64,000 bases of DNA from Panax quinquefolius (GCA_020205615.1 CM035162.1:33444479-33508478), one strand, 5' to 3'; positions 11,690-23,332 are shown, numbered from the stretch's first letter. Numbers and translations: made by a program. Notes: generated from the letters alone by a model not told the origin.

Positions 11690-11815
11690 ACAAATTGAAT
11701 GAAATTCATCAATAAAGGGAATCACTGAGGCAAGTTGTAGAGAAATGTCATACTTCAATAATGCCTCTTCATACTGCATATCTCCAAACAACTTATTCTG
11801 TATGATATTGGTTAC
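11690..11815 (-). pseudogene. fragment of a TTC1-like tetratricopeptide repeat gene
   Basis: The minus strand encodes NKLFGDMQYEEALLKYDISL, then QLASVIP and HSICHSNRAT. This matches the pattern of the first TPR in plant TTC1-like proteins (NKLFG-x-G-x-YEEAL-x-KYE, then R/HSICHANRAACF). A TGA interrupts it right after NRAT. Only one exon-sized piece is present and the rest of the TPR domain is absent. TPR proteins of this group are adaptor-type proteins; here it is only a relic. It lies on the same strand and just downstream of the CCoAOMT fragment, although the two are unrelated genes. The family call rests on remembered motif conservation. Confidence 0.55.
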
Positions 11816-12010
11816 ACATACGTAAAGAAAATTATTAACTTAAATACAATGCAAACAAAGTGATAGGTGTAACACTTCATTTTTGAATGTTAATTTGTCT
11901 AATTGAAGGATATACTAAGTAACAAAATATAGTATTCAAGTTCCACTTGCCTTTCATTAGTAAGTAATGAATTTTCGTTTCCATACACTTGACTCTTAAA
12001 AGTATACTCA

Positions 12011-12561
12011 CATGAAGTGCAGTACGAAACTTCAGCTTCTTTAGAGACACCAGTGTAAACACCAATCTCCATGGTGCTCTTGGCATTGATTAGCTTCAAA
12101 AGCATGTTCAAGAACTGCCCTTCATTAACAGATATTGTCATCAGATTCTTCATTTTCCAATAATTCAATCCATTAAAATTCTAAATCAATTTCTCATTTC
12201 AACAGAAAATCACTTTTACAAAAATTAAAATCAATAAAATTAATAAGAGAATTTATTTTTTCCAAAAATTTAACGGTTCTGTATAAAAAAACAAACTAAC
12301 CATGGATGCTTAACAGTCACTTCTCTAAGCTCTCTCATGGCTTCTGGCTCTCGTGGGTACACACTGGTTTCAAGAATATACTAAAAAGGAAGAAGAAAAT
12401 CAGTCAATTAATCAAGAAAAAATCAATTTTGATAGGAAAGATTTGATCTTTTAAAAGAATGTGCTTATAAAATAATGGGTACCTGGTAAAGAGCATCACT
12501 CTGCAAAAGGTTCTTGTGGGCAACTTCCTGATGTTTGGATTCACCATTTCTTGTAGTTTCT
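12011..12561 (-). pseudogene. CCoAOMT: broken caffeoyl-CoA O-methyltransferase fragment (exons 1-3)
   Basis: Three minus-strand exons carry hallmark CCoAOMT sequence. Exon 1 (12561-12483) has SKHQEVAHKNLLQSDALYQ followed by a GT donor. Exon 2 (12380-12301) has [20 protein letters not shown] and ends in KHPW. Exon 3 (about 12147-12011) has [20 protein letters not shown] and then TMEIGVYTG, part of the SAM-binding region. Intact enzymes are about 245 residues long and methylate caffeoyl-CoA to feruloyl-CoA in lignin synthesis. This copy lacks an in-frame ATG before exon 1, seems to have lost the exon-3 acceptor register, runs out of frame after GVYTG, and lacks the rest of the catalytic domain. 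It is therefore a pseudogene fragment, possibly carried here by a transposon together with the TPR fragment. Confidence 0.85.
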
Positions 12562-13710
12562 ATAAATATTTCATAGCTTTTTCTTCCTTTTTACTCGCCG
12601 GAGATTCAATAATTGATTAACCTGAACCTGCAGGATGCCACTGCCGTGGCCGGAAAAGACAGAGAAGCCGAGAAGGGTTAATTGAGTCACTGAAGAAAAG
12701 TCCTAATTTTAAGTCAGAAATTAAGATTCGATCATCCAACTTACAATCAACATAAAACCCATCAAAACAATCAATATATAATCGGAAAGATAAGCAAATG
12801 TACTGAACTTACGAAGAGAAATAGACTTAAAAGTTCTCTCGTTTTGCCAACCTTCAGAGATTGAGAGAAAGAAGAAACTTAGAAATGATTGTGAGACGTC
12901 GATCTCTCCATTATCGGCCACCCAATTGAATGAAGATCAATTTCATGTCTTGATGCTCTGATTACATGTTGTTGCAACCCAATTCTAAGGTTTTATGGGA
13001 TGAGGGGGAGATTAAATCGAGATGGGATTTATTGAGGGGGAGATGAAGAGATACGATCGAGGCTGAAGAAGAGGAATGCTTTAATTTTTGGTCGATTAGT
13101 TTTATTATTTCTTATTTTACTCGGGAATTGAAGGGGGAAAGAGAAGGTAGTGAGGAAGACAGAGAGGGGAGGAAGAGGAAGACAGGAAAATCTGAAAAGA
13201 AACCGTCGATTTTGTCGATTGAAATGGACTCAATTTTTGAGATTTTCAATTAACCGAGTTAACTCTTAATTAATTAAGAGTTAACTCGGTGAGTTTTTCA
13301 ATTTAAAGGATCGGTTGTCCTGCTTTTATATACAAGGCATTTATTTCATCATTTTTACGAGTAAATTTGATAGTTTCACAAGTTTTCCCTCACATTAATT
13401 GTAAATAGAGTCCATCGAACTATCAAATTTACTCGAGCAAATTTCAATTCTCTTCATCATATATGTGGTAGTTCTCATGATTATAATTACACATGCTATT
13501 TTGTTAGTATCTTATTTTTGTAGTTATATTTTAGACACTAAAACGTCTTAATGCCAACTCTATTAAACCTTTGTCCTTCCTCTTTTTAATCAACAAAAGA
13601 AAAAAAGATTTTGAGTTTTTATAGAGGTTTTGGATTCACTATTAAAGTTGCATAAACTGATGTCTTCAAGTCTAATAGTTTATCCAACAAATGATTAACA
13701 AGTAGTATTT
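12562..13710. other. flank of gene fragments with a 38-bp perfect palindrome
   Basis: 12600-12960 looks transcript-like on the minus strand but has no recognised protein. Purine-rich DNA follows to 13200. A perfect 38-bp palindrome sits at 13253-13290. Beyond that nothing is recognised until the Copia LTR. Confidence 0.4.
13253..13290. repeat. perfect 38-bp palindrome
   Basis: ACCGAGTTAACTCTTAATT is followed with no spacer by its exact reverse complement. Confidence 0.9.
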
Positions 13711-13969
13711 TGTTATAAGTGCATGCATGTGATTCTCTCACAATGAGGGAACTGATTGTCCTTGATTTGCTCTACTTTCCTCCCGTGACTTCACTTTATT
13801 CCTCCCCCGTGACTCTTGCTTCCTCTATATAAAGGAATGCTACTGAATGAAAATTAGATAAGAATTCTATCTGAAGAATTTCTCTCTCTCTTTTCTCTTG
13901 CTTATTCTCTCTAGATTTATGCAGCAATTATAAAAGTATCTTTATACACTTTGCTAAAGTTTTATAACA
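13711..13969 (+). mobile_element. 5' LTR of a Copia element
   Basis: A 259-bp sequence starts TGTTATAA and ends TTATAACA, an 8-bp terminal inverted repeat. It contains TATATAAAGGAAT near 13825. ATTATCAGCACGAAG follows directly, the usual primer-site region in plant Copia elements of this type. No matching 3' LTR was found in the next few kilobases. Confidence 0.75.
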
Positions 13970-14649
13970 CATTATCAGCACGAAGCTCTAACCAACTGAG
14001 ACGGTAAAATTAAATTCTTACAATTTATTATTATACTACAGGTTGGGCTATGCCACCAATAATATAATTTTATTCTTATAATTGCATTTAAATTCTGTTA
14101 TTTACAACATCTATCCTTGTTGATCTTACAAGACTTGGTGGGAACCTTTTTACCGCTTATTAAATTATGGGAATAACCTGTATATGTGAAATATCATATA
14201 CCTGGTGAATAATTCTTTGTATTCATTTCTTATTAAATTGTTGGAATAACCTGTATACGCGGACTACCCTATACATGGTGAAATTCTTCTGTTATTCCAT
14301 TCTTTATTATTCTGTTGGAACATCTTGTCGGTGCGAATTTCGCTTGACCGGTTCCGTTTATTTATTATTCTGCTTGGATATCCTCATGCATGCGTTGCTT
14401 ACGCATGACACAGTTCCATACTTAATTATTCTGTTGGAATAATCTGTCTATGCGAACTACCGCATGTCAGGTGAAGATCCATTTGCATTATACTAATAAC
14501 ATAAATATAAGAATATTTATATTTGCATTTTATCACCACTTGAGGTTGTGACTTAGTTTATTTTTCTATATCATACATGCAATTATTTATTATTTTAATA
14601 AATAATAAAATTGTGTTTTAACTCAGAATAGATAGAAAACTTGGCAAAA

Positions 14650-15652
14650 AAAGATTTTTCTATTTTAAAAATCTCTGGAGACAACTATTTGGCTTGAGCA
14701 CTTGATGCAGAATTGCACCTTAGTGCAAATGAGTTAGAAAGACCATCAAATCGAAATACAAAGAACTTGGGCACAAAATGCAAAAGCCATAATTTTTCTT
14801 CGTCACCATATTGATGAAGGATTAAAGACTGAGTATTTAACATTCAAAGATCCTTTATCTTTATAGACACAACTGAAGGAAAGATTTGACCACCAAAAAT
14901 TGGTTGTTCTCCATAATGCCAAATTTGAGTGGCTTAATTTAAGGTTACAAGATTACAAATCAATTACGAAATATAGTTCTAATGTTTATAGAATAACATC
15001 TACTTTGGCTTTATACGGAGATCCAGTTTCTGAATCCCAAATGTTAGAGAAAACACTTTCAACTTTTCATCCCACCAACATGATTCTGTCACAACAATAT
15101 AGACAGAGTAAGTTCACAAAATTCAGTGACTTGTTGTCTATCCTCCTTGTTGCAGAAAAGAATAATGAATTGTTGTTGAAAAACCATCAATCTGACGGAC
15201 CAACTGCTGCTACCCCATTGCCAGATATTAACAGCACGTCATTCCAGCAGAATAAATGTGACAAGAGATGATCATATAATAAGAAGCCTTAGAGACGAAA
15301 GAATAAACGAGGCCATCATAACAACAAATTCCAGAACCGCGACAATTTAAGCCACCAGAAGTGGCAAGTGTCTGGGTTGGGTAAAAATAAAGAAAATGCA
15401 GCACCGATAAAGAACAAACCAGATGTTTGTTTTAGGTGTGGGATGAAAGGGCATTGGTCGTGTACCTGTCGTACGCCAAGGCATCTGGTTAATTTATTCC
15501 ACGAGTCTCAAAAGAACAAAGTAATGGAGGCAGAAACAAACTTTGTTAATCATCAATTGAATATTGTTGATGATTCACCAATGACCAACAATGAGGAAAA
15601 GGTTGATGATATTACTGAACCTTCTGAAAGTATCTTTTGGGATATCGTTTAA
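14650..15652 (+). pseudogene. Copia gag remnant with CCHC zinc knuckle
   Basis: The sequence decodes, across several breaks, to a Copia gag. From about 14750 one frame reads AIIFLRHHIDEGLKTEYLTF; an in-frame stop follows near 14864. An open stretch at 14900-15271 has EWLNLRLQDYKSITKYSSNV, MLEKTLSTFH and LLVAEKNNELLLKNH, all typical of this gag class. The last open stretch, 15368-15652, has the knuckle CFRCGMKGHWSCTC (C-x2-C-x4-H-x4-C), the RNA-binding nucleocapsid motif. Earlier codons near 14680 resemble the LKISGDNYL start region. Stops at 14864 and 15271 and frame changes make it non-functional as read, though sequencing error could explain some breaks. Confidence 0.8.
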
Positions 15653-15780
15653 TTTCTTGTTTTAATTAAACATCCTGCATGTATAATATTATTAGTTTTC
15701 ATTCTATATGTGATATGTGTTTCTCATGAATAAAATTATATTTGAACTGTAACTTTTCTTATTTATGTTTTTATTTGTGT

Positions 15781-15900
15781 CAGACCATTTTTAATGGATA
15801 TGGAGGATATATGTTTAGCAGACAATGCAACAACTCATACAACTTTCCATCGACACGGTTAGTCAATTAGATTTAAGAAAAAAAATATGCAAATCAAATT
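15781..15900 (+). pseudogene. Copia aspartic-protease remnant
   Basis: MEDICLADNATTHTTF matches the protease start of this Copia group, where the usual active site is CLVDSATTHT; here Asp-Asn-Ala-Thr replaces Asp-Ser-Ala-Thr. Sequence decays after about 15900 and no integrase or RT is seen. Confidence 0.6.
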
Positions 15901-16053
15901 TTAAATAAAATTCATGCTACGTTTGGATTGAATGAATTATTCTATGTTCTTCTTCCCCTAAGGAACCAAACACAATTTTTTTTAATTTTATAAGAATAAG
16001 TCATTATATTTTCTCTATCATTTCTATCAATCCTAATGTAGCATAAATGCTTG

Positions 16054-16055
<2 letters not shown>

Positions 16056-16109
<54 letters not shown>
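16056..16109. repeat. (TA)n microsatellite
   Basis: About 54 bases of uninterrupted TA repeat. Open frames across it (YIYIYI) are artefacts. Confidence 0.95.
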
Positions 16110-16111
<2 letters not shown>

Positions 16112-16929
16112 TACCAAGGATGTCCCAAGATCAAAGAGGACTAGCTAGGTGCGTAGGTAGCCATTCATATTTGTATACAGGTAACAACACAAACATCCAA
16201 TTTCAATATCATAATTTACAAGTTGAATATAGGCAGGGGCTACTAAACTATAACAGAATTGACATTATGATTATCATTATGATTTTATGGAGTGGTGGTG
16301 ATGATGCTGACGAAGAAGAAGCTATAGGTGCTTGAATGCAAAAATGGCAATCAATTGCACTGCACCATGCAAGTTGAATATAAGTCATAGATCTATATAC
16401 GAGACCCGGAATGGTAGTTAACTTTATTTAAATTACTAATCTGATTAATACGATCTGTGCAGACCTAGGAAGGTGATCTCTACGTTTAGGTGTCGATCTT
16501 TGATGGCTTACCATAAAATTAACTTTATAAAAATCCGGATCCAGACGAGACCTAATATGTGTATTACTTGGGCTCTCCAACTTTGGTGAAGTACCCATGT
16601 CATTAGGATACGATTGTGTGGGTACTAGACACCCAAATAGTGGATGCAATGATAAGTGTTCTAAAAATAAGCGAGTCCAATTTCGGACTTTTATGGATTT
16701 TTTTAGGGTCTCGACTCCATGTAACATAAATACATACATATACATAAATATTTGAATGACTTAAGAGATATTGTTGATAAATGCATGGTCCATATGACAT
16801 GATGTCCAAACCAATTTGATACAACCCTATTCTTCCGGTACTATACTTGAAGCTGGAGTGGTGTAGAATAAAAACAAAGAGATTCATTTCATAGTTGACT
16901 CCTCCTATTCCATTCATACTAAGATTCTC

Positions 16930-16964
<35 letters not shown>
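16110..16964. other. intergenic DNA, nothing recognised
   Basis: No gene or transposon terminus was recognised. A second TA-rich run is at 16928-16964. Confidence 0.5.
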
Positions 16965-18157
16965 GGGCCATATTCTATTTCGAAGATCAAAGTATCAATT
17001 TTTTCAATCAGGTGATTGAATTATTAATTTTTTTTAATTTGTTCAATTAAAGCTGCCACGTTAGAAATTGCTGACATTGTTATTTCGATGAGACATAAAG
17101 CAACTAATGTGTCAAAAAAATATTTTTTTATTTTAAGATTAAGCATTATTGATATATTGAAGGGTAAAATAATAAAATGATAATTAAACAAAACAATAAA
17201 CAAATTAAACAGATCCTCTCTCTCTCTCTCCTAATCTTCCATCCCTTCACCTTCACCTTCACCTTCACCTTCACCTTCAGCCACCCCCGCCGTACACCAT
17301 AGACCAATACTATCATTTACCCCTTCAGACCGAGAGTACTCTACTGGTCGTGAGTAAAAGGGACAACTAATTTGAGTACTCCATATTATTAGGGGAGAGC
17401 AACATGAGCGGTTATATATTTCTGTAAATAAAGTACTGGTTCCAACTATTTAGAGTTTTTCCCTCTAAAACTCTGATTCACATTCCTTCTCTGGCGGGCA
17501 TGAATTCCAGTGTTCACTCGCAAAATACTCATCTCTTGGATTTTATCTAATATGAATATTGAAGAAGAAAACTCACCCCAACTAGCAGGGTCCACGATTA
17601 TTAACTAATTAATTAGAGCTTCCAAGTCGTCGTTCTTCCTCCTTCATCCTCGTCGAAGATTTCGAAGAGGAAGAGGCCGACGAAGCTCGATTGATTTGGT
17701 TGTGTCGTCGGCGACAAAGGAGCAGAGGAGGGAGATGGGTATATTGGTGTATTTTATTTAGTTTATGCTAATCGTAAAATTTGTTTAATTTATATTATTT
17801 GTTTGAGTTGAGTTAATTGTGTAATTAAGTTTAATTTTTATGCTATATATTTAACTGATTTTTGCTAATTGAGTAAAATTTTCTATTTTATGTTAACTAT
17901 GTAAATTATTTACTTATTTTATTTTTATAGTAAAAAAAAATATGTGTTTTCTTTTACATTTATAGATAATGATTTGACATATTTATCCTTAAATGTTTAA
18001 AAAAAACTAAAAAATTATTTAAATTAAGGTTTTTTATTTACACATAAGCATTAGTTAGCCTGGTCAGCGGGCTACGTTAGAAATTTCTGACGTGGCGGCC
18101 TCAATTGAACAAATTGAAAAAAATTGATACATTGATCCCCGAAGTGGAATATGACTT
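16965..18157. mobile_element. non-autonomous TIR element, MULE-like
   Basis: The left end GGGCCATATTCTATTTCG and following ~130 bases match, in reverse complement, the right end (AAGTCATATTCCACTTCG read on the minus strand from about 18157). The matched arms include CAATTTGTTCAATT and GCCACGT.AGAAATT. Long arms and a gene-like GC-richer core at 17240-17740 fit a Mutator-like (possibly gene-carrying) element. The target duplication is unclear because the left flank is TA repeat. Confidence 0.55.
17243..17279. repeat. (CTTCAC)n hexanucleotide repeat
   Basis: About six units of CTTCAC in the core of the MULE-like element. Confidence 0.9.
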
Positions 18158-18200
18158 ATAGTTTAGGGTAATAATTCATATTTAAGTCATATATATATAT

Positions 18201-18335
18201 AGTCCGTCTCTCCAGCAAATTATAGAGAGCGAATTAAAAACGAACTGACTATAGCGATAATTTTATCTATTGCTAAAACCGTCGCTAGCCGATTCGATTT
18301 TAGTTCGCTTTCAATAATTCGCTGGAGAGAGTCTG
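18201..18335. mobile_element. foldback MITE-like element
   Basis: AGTCCGTCTCTCCAGCAAAT is mirrored by the complement of ATTCGCTGGAGAGAGTCTG. The arms meet near GACTATAGCGATA / CCGTCGCTAGC, the same GCGAC-type core motif as at 4910-4960 and 49195-49520. Confidence 0.6.
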
Positions 18336-18336
18336 C

Positions 18337-18369
<33 letters not shown>

Positions 18370-18793
18370 AGTAGTAGTAGATGTAGATGTACGTAGTTGC
18401 AGCAGTAAGAGAGGAAATAATTGAAGGTTTTGGGTGGTTCTACTACTCTTCAACATGGCATTATTAGCTTTTACATTATTATTATGCATACCTACACGGC
18501 TTTCACCACATATATACCAATATACCATTATGAGAGGGTATGTGTGTGGGGTAGTTGTATAAGTATATATAAATGTAAGTTGCATGCATGATAATGATTC
18601 AATTTTAGATAGAAATAAAATTGTAGGTATGTCCATGAAAAATATAAATAATGGTAAATACTAAATAGAGTAGTAACTAAACAATTTTCAGTTGGCAGTT
18701 TCCATCATAGATTCATGAAATGTTGTCTGCATAAAAAAGAGAGTACCATTTTCAGAATGGCACTCTTTTCTTTTTCTTTTTTTTAGCATAAAG

Positions 18794-19341
18794 TATATTT
18801 ATATCTTTATACACGTGCGCGCGGGTGTACACACGCATTGATCTGGATATAATTACCATGAAATTAACTTCATAGTTAATTGGTCAATTGACTAATACAG
18901 TGTTAACACGCAGAAAAAGAGATCACCTCCCGCATATTTGTCGGCACCGTATTGGCCAATTGACCAAAATTAACTTCATGCTAACCACTACCCATTGATC
19001 CATGGCTAGTACGAGATAGTGATACTATTCTATCTAGTACTACCTCCGTTCCTAAAAAATTGTCGTTTAAGGTTTTGACACATGGATTAAGAAAATATAT
19101 TTATATCTTTATACACGTGCGCGCGGGTGTACACACGCATTGATCCGGATACGATTACCATGAAATTAACTTCATAGTTAGTTAATCGATTAGCCGTCTG
19201 ATCTTGACACGCATGAGAGGAAGAGATCACCTTCCGCGTCTTTATCGATATTTATAATAATCGACCAAAATTAACTTCATGTTAACCACTACCCATTGAT
19301 CCATGGCTAGTACGAGATATTGACACTATTTTATCTAGTAC
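18794..19341. repeat. 247-bp direct duplication split by a MITE-like end
   Basis: 18794-19040 and 19096-19341 are clear copies, sharing ACACGTGCGCGCGGGTGTAC, CCATGAAATTAACTTCATAG and CCATTGATCCATGGCTAGTA. The 55-bp spacer starts TACCTCCGTTCCTAAAAAAT, like a Stowaway-type MITE terminus. Outer arms of each copy are themselves partly inverted (ATTAACTTCAT near both ends). Confidence 0.85.
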
Positions 19342-19350
19342 ATCTCTCAC

Positions 19351-20010
19351 CATCCAATGCTAAATCTAAAGGTTCAAAATTAGAAATTAAGGAGCGGAAG
19401 ACAAAAAATAATAAGCCATTCCGCTCCTTAGGAAGGGAAGGAGAAATTACCTCGTTGACCCTGTTGTTAATAATATAATAAGGGCACAATCAATAATTTC
19501 CTCCTTTTCAATTAGATCTTGCTCTAACTTCATTAAGATGTATATTGTTAGTCTACGTATGCATATTTTAATAAAAATTGTTGCATCTACAATTATTGTA
19601 TAAGCGTATTTTTATTATCGAATTAAAATAAATTAGTATAAAATGTTATATTAAATTATGTTCTTTAAACTTTAATAAAAATATTTTATTTTACGAAGGA
19701 AAAATGCATTTGAGAAAAAAGAAATTAAAACCCTTTAATAAATTAACAAGCATAGAATATTACGGATTGAATTGATTCACAAGAATTTAAAAATAATTGG
19801 GTTTTAAAAACCCCCAATGATCACAATTAATGAATATTATAATTAATGCAAGCATTTTACTTATTTTTATTAATAAGAATAGGGTCAATAAGTTAATTTC
19901 TCCTTCTATCCCTTCAGAGGAGCGGAAAGGTCTATTATTTTTTGTTTTCCATCCCTCTCAGGAGCGGAAGGTATTTTTTCCAGCCCTTAAATATTCCTTT
20001 GGATGGTCCT
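19351..20010. mobile_element. TIR element of about 650 bp
   Basis: The stretch 19393-19452 (GACAAAAAATAATA, CCGCTCC, GGAAGGGAAGGAGAAATTA) is matched in inverse orientation at about 19890-19965. The outer edges both carry CCATCCAA-type sequence. The interior is AT-rich and non-coding. Confidence 0.5.
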
Positions 20011-22757
20011 AAATGCACTAGCTAAGATATTACTCATATCTAATACTAGCCATGAATCGGTATCCATATATATGCAAAATGCATATCTCCTTTAGCGAAT
20101 GATCAACGACTTACTTCTTTATTCTACATACCTTGCATATTTCCTCTAACGACGTGACTAAGAAGGTTTTACTACGTCCGCTAAAAATTTAGGCACGATG
20201 ATTATTTGATATAAACTACAGACGAGCAGATTCTTGCGTCATCAAAAGGGGATGCATGAGTATGTAAAATAAAAAGGTAAACTCTTGAAATGGACTCTCT
20301 CTCTCTCTATATATATATCCCTTTTCCTATATAATGTTTTTTCATGTTTGTTATTAAATACATAATAGTACTATGCATCCCTTGTGTCATCATAACAACC
20401 CATCAAATGGAAGGAGACTTGGAGGGTTTACAGAGGTCCTCAACATAAGACTTGACTCTTAGAATTTTTTTTGTTCAAATTATTTATAATGAGGTTTGGA
20501 ATAGATAAACAGAATTTAGCAAAAAAAAATTTAAAGAAAAAAGAATAGGTAAACAGAACTAGCCATTCTGAGAGAGGGGCAGTTTTGGAATAAGATGGCC
20601 ATTCTCTCTTCCACTCTCGACAAACAATAACCCCCAATTTATTGTTTAGTTGACATCTTGTAGTCATTTGCAAATTAATCTGTCTTAATTAAGTTGTAAT
20701 CATGCAAACACAAGTAACTCAAAAGTTATATATACCATGCATATTTCGTCACTGGCCATATTGCAAGTGATTAGATGTACTTAATTAATCTTAAAAGATA
20801 GAGAATTTAGGGTTTAAGCCTAATCTTAATTTCTTGCTTTTAATTAAGAATGAATGTGGAGAATGAAACCTCATGCATACACAAAAGTAAGGCAGAGACC
20901 CATAGAAAAATGATAATTACATCTTTTTGTCCTCACCTATAGAAAAGAGTAATAGTATCTAAACTTAGGTATGACATTTTTTCTTTTCTACTCAAGTGTG
21001 GTGTGGGCCACAATATTTTATACATTTATCCCAAGGAAAATTGGATTCATTCGCACGTATTATTTGATTTTTTTTATTTGAACAGGTATAAATTTAGATT
21101 GATCCACCAAAAAATCATTATATATTTCAAGTGTGATTAGGAGTATGTTCGGTTACCAGCGTTTATAGCGTTTACAATAGTAGTGTTTGAAGGAGTAAAT
21201 ACATCGTAAAATAATTCAAACCCTAAACGCTATATTTATAAGTTAAATAAATTGCGTTTGAACAGACAAGCACTAAATGCACAAATAGATAAATGGATAG
21301 GCAGATAAACATAGAGAGATGGGAGTATGGTACAGCTTGGTCCCAGCAACAAGTTCATAGATGGCTCCAGCAAAGCTAGTAACTCATCATCTGCCTACTC
21401 TGTAACCTAGATAGAGCAGTAAAAAGATTACTATTCCTAGTAAAAAAAAAATACTTCAGAGAATCAACAAAAAGGGTACAAAAATGAGGGGAGGGGAGGG
21501 GAGGGGAGGGGAGGGGAGGGAATTAAATAGAGACACAAGTACAACATATATATTTCCCTTACCACCCAGACCAGAATTTAATAAATAGACAGCCATATAA
21601 TGACTCTTAATGCATTTCAATTCTATTCTTAGACAAAATACTGAACAAAATTAATGATCACCATTTACAGCTTCGAAAAAAATGTTAGTTAAGGCAACCA
21701 CCAGCCATGAATAGAAAGAGAACCATCTTTTTCTCAACATGCTCATCCACCAGCATTCAACTACAGAGTGAAAGAGATTGAGAGAGAGAGAGAGAGTGAT
21801 CATGTTTATATTAACCATTTCCCTTTTTGAATTGCTAATTAAAGAGTCGTTAAAAATGTAAAATCGATCAACAGCTAAACAACCAGTCAACCTGAATCTA
21901 AAGCTTTCAATATTTTAGCACCCAAATTAGGGGATTCCGAAACACTTATTACCATGCGTTTCGCGCAGTGGGTATTATCGTGCCGAATCGTGTTACAAGA
22001 ACTAAATGTCTTGTGGATTCTAGTATAAGTAGAGTCACTCGTGCCCAATTTCGATCCGCATACCAAGTGATCAGCGTTCCTAGGGGATTTATAATTTTTC
22101 TAATTTCTAAAACCTTTCATATTTTGACAAAATTGCAGTTTTTTAAATTCTAAATGACAAGTTGTTGACCAATTATGGATTAATTAGTTAACTCATCTAA
22201 ATGTCTAATAAGTCAATGTATATATGCTATCTTATACATTATCTGTTTCATTTGTAAATTTATAACAGCAGAAAAATGAAAAAAAAAAAAAATTGCAGTA
22301 GAAAGAGCATATAGGCATACAAATGCTAGACCTGGGAAAATTTCTTCCCAATTTTTCTTGGAGGGTAAGGGTATATTGATCAATAATTCACTAGTTTCCC
22401 AAAGAAAATGACACCCCTAATTAAAACAATGTGACAGTAAGGTACTAGAAGGCAAAGACATTCCCTTCTTATTAGGCTTTCTCTGCATGGGTTTTCTGCT
22501 CTCATAATCATGAGTCCCCCCCCTCCCCCCTCCCTCCCCCTCTTTCCCCTTGTCATCATTACCAGTCTTGAAATTAAACCCCTAGCCAGGGCACCACATG
22601 GGTGTGTATTAAGAAAATTCACGGATGATCACAAAATTCACCTCTTTATAGCTAGGATCTCACAACCAACTCTTCTCCCAGTTTCTACTCAATTCTTTAG
22701 AAAGCACTTCAACCTTTTGTTCTACTTCTAGTAGAAGAAAAAAGAAACTACAGAAAA
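20011..22757. other. intergenic DNA upstream of the LITTLE ZIPPER gene
   Basis: No gene is recognised. It contains short CT and AT repeats (about 20297-20320), a G-rich tract (21486-21520) and a pyrimidine-rich run (22513-22551) that may belong to the promoter or leader of the next gene. A 61-codon open frame at 21968-22153 has no recognisable homology. Confidence 0.4.
21486..21520 (+). repeat. (GAGGGG)n tract, G-quadruplex-prone
   Basis: Six consecutive GGGGA-type units give enough G runs of four for a stacked G-quadruplex. Confidence 0.85.
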
Positions 22758-22882
22758 ATGTGTATCGGTGCCTCAGACTGGACATCATCAGCCTTCCGTT
22801 TTTCTATCCGAACCACAAGATCAAAGCGATATAGGGTTCGGATTCATGCGCTTAACAGGTAGGTTTCAATATTTGCACGATT

Positions 22883-22947
<65 letters not shown>

Positions 22948-23332
22948 TTTTAGAGTAATAAGTATTGCTGAAAGTTTGAATTGTCGTTGAGATATAAAAG
23001 TGTTGCTAAATATATATTTGCTCTGATAGCATAAATATTGTTTCATCAGCATTATCAATTGCGTAAATATATTATATATATTATGTTCTATTAGCTAGTC
23101 CCTAATGCATGAAACTGTTGTGCATGCTTGCAGGAGGAAGAGAAGTGAGGAAAAGGTAGAAAAGGATATGGAACTAAAGAATTTGAAGCTGTATATGGAG
23201 AATGTTACAATCTTTGAAGAGAATGAGAAGTTGAGGAAGAAAGCTAGGCTTCTACACCAAGAGAACCTTACCTTGATGTCTGAGTTTCAGAAGAAACTCT
23301 CTCAGTTCGATCACGTCTCCAACTCTTCATGA
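22758..23332 (+). CDS. ZPR: LITTLE ZIPPER (ZPR) protein, two exons
   Basis: Exon 1 is 22758-22858 and exon 2 is 23134-23332, joined by a GT-AG intron (22859-23133). The split codon AG|G keeps the frame and gives 99 residues, the normal size for ZPR1/ZPR2-type proteins. The N-terminus is short and basic (MCIGASDW..., then RRKRSEE). The zipper follows as MELKNLKLYMENVTIFEENE and LRKKARLLHQENLTL, with heptad Leu/Ile spacing. ZPRs lack a DNA-binding region; they pair with the zipper of HD-ZIP III factors (REVOLUTA, PHABULOSA group) and block them in a feedback loop controlling leaf polarity and meristems. This is family knowledge. The intron carries about 31 TA repeats. A first exon without zipper is easy to miss in annotation. 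No lesion is visible, so the gene is probably functional. Confidence 0.9.
22885..22946. repeat. (TA)31 microsatellite in the ZPR intron
   Basis: Uninterrupted TA dinucleotides between the two ZPR exons. Confidence 0.95.

Noticed and set aside
16051..16335. Frames containing long YIYIYI runs (also 22768-22953 and 22852-23058)
   Set aside because: They translate TA microsatellites; at 22.8 kb the real reading is the spliced ZPR gene.
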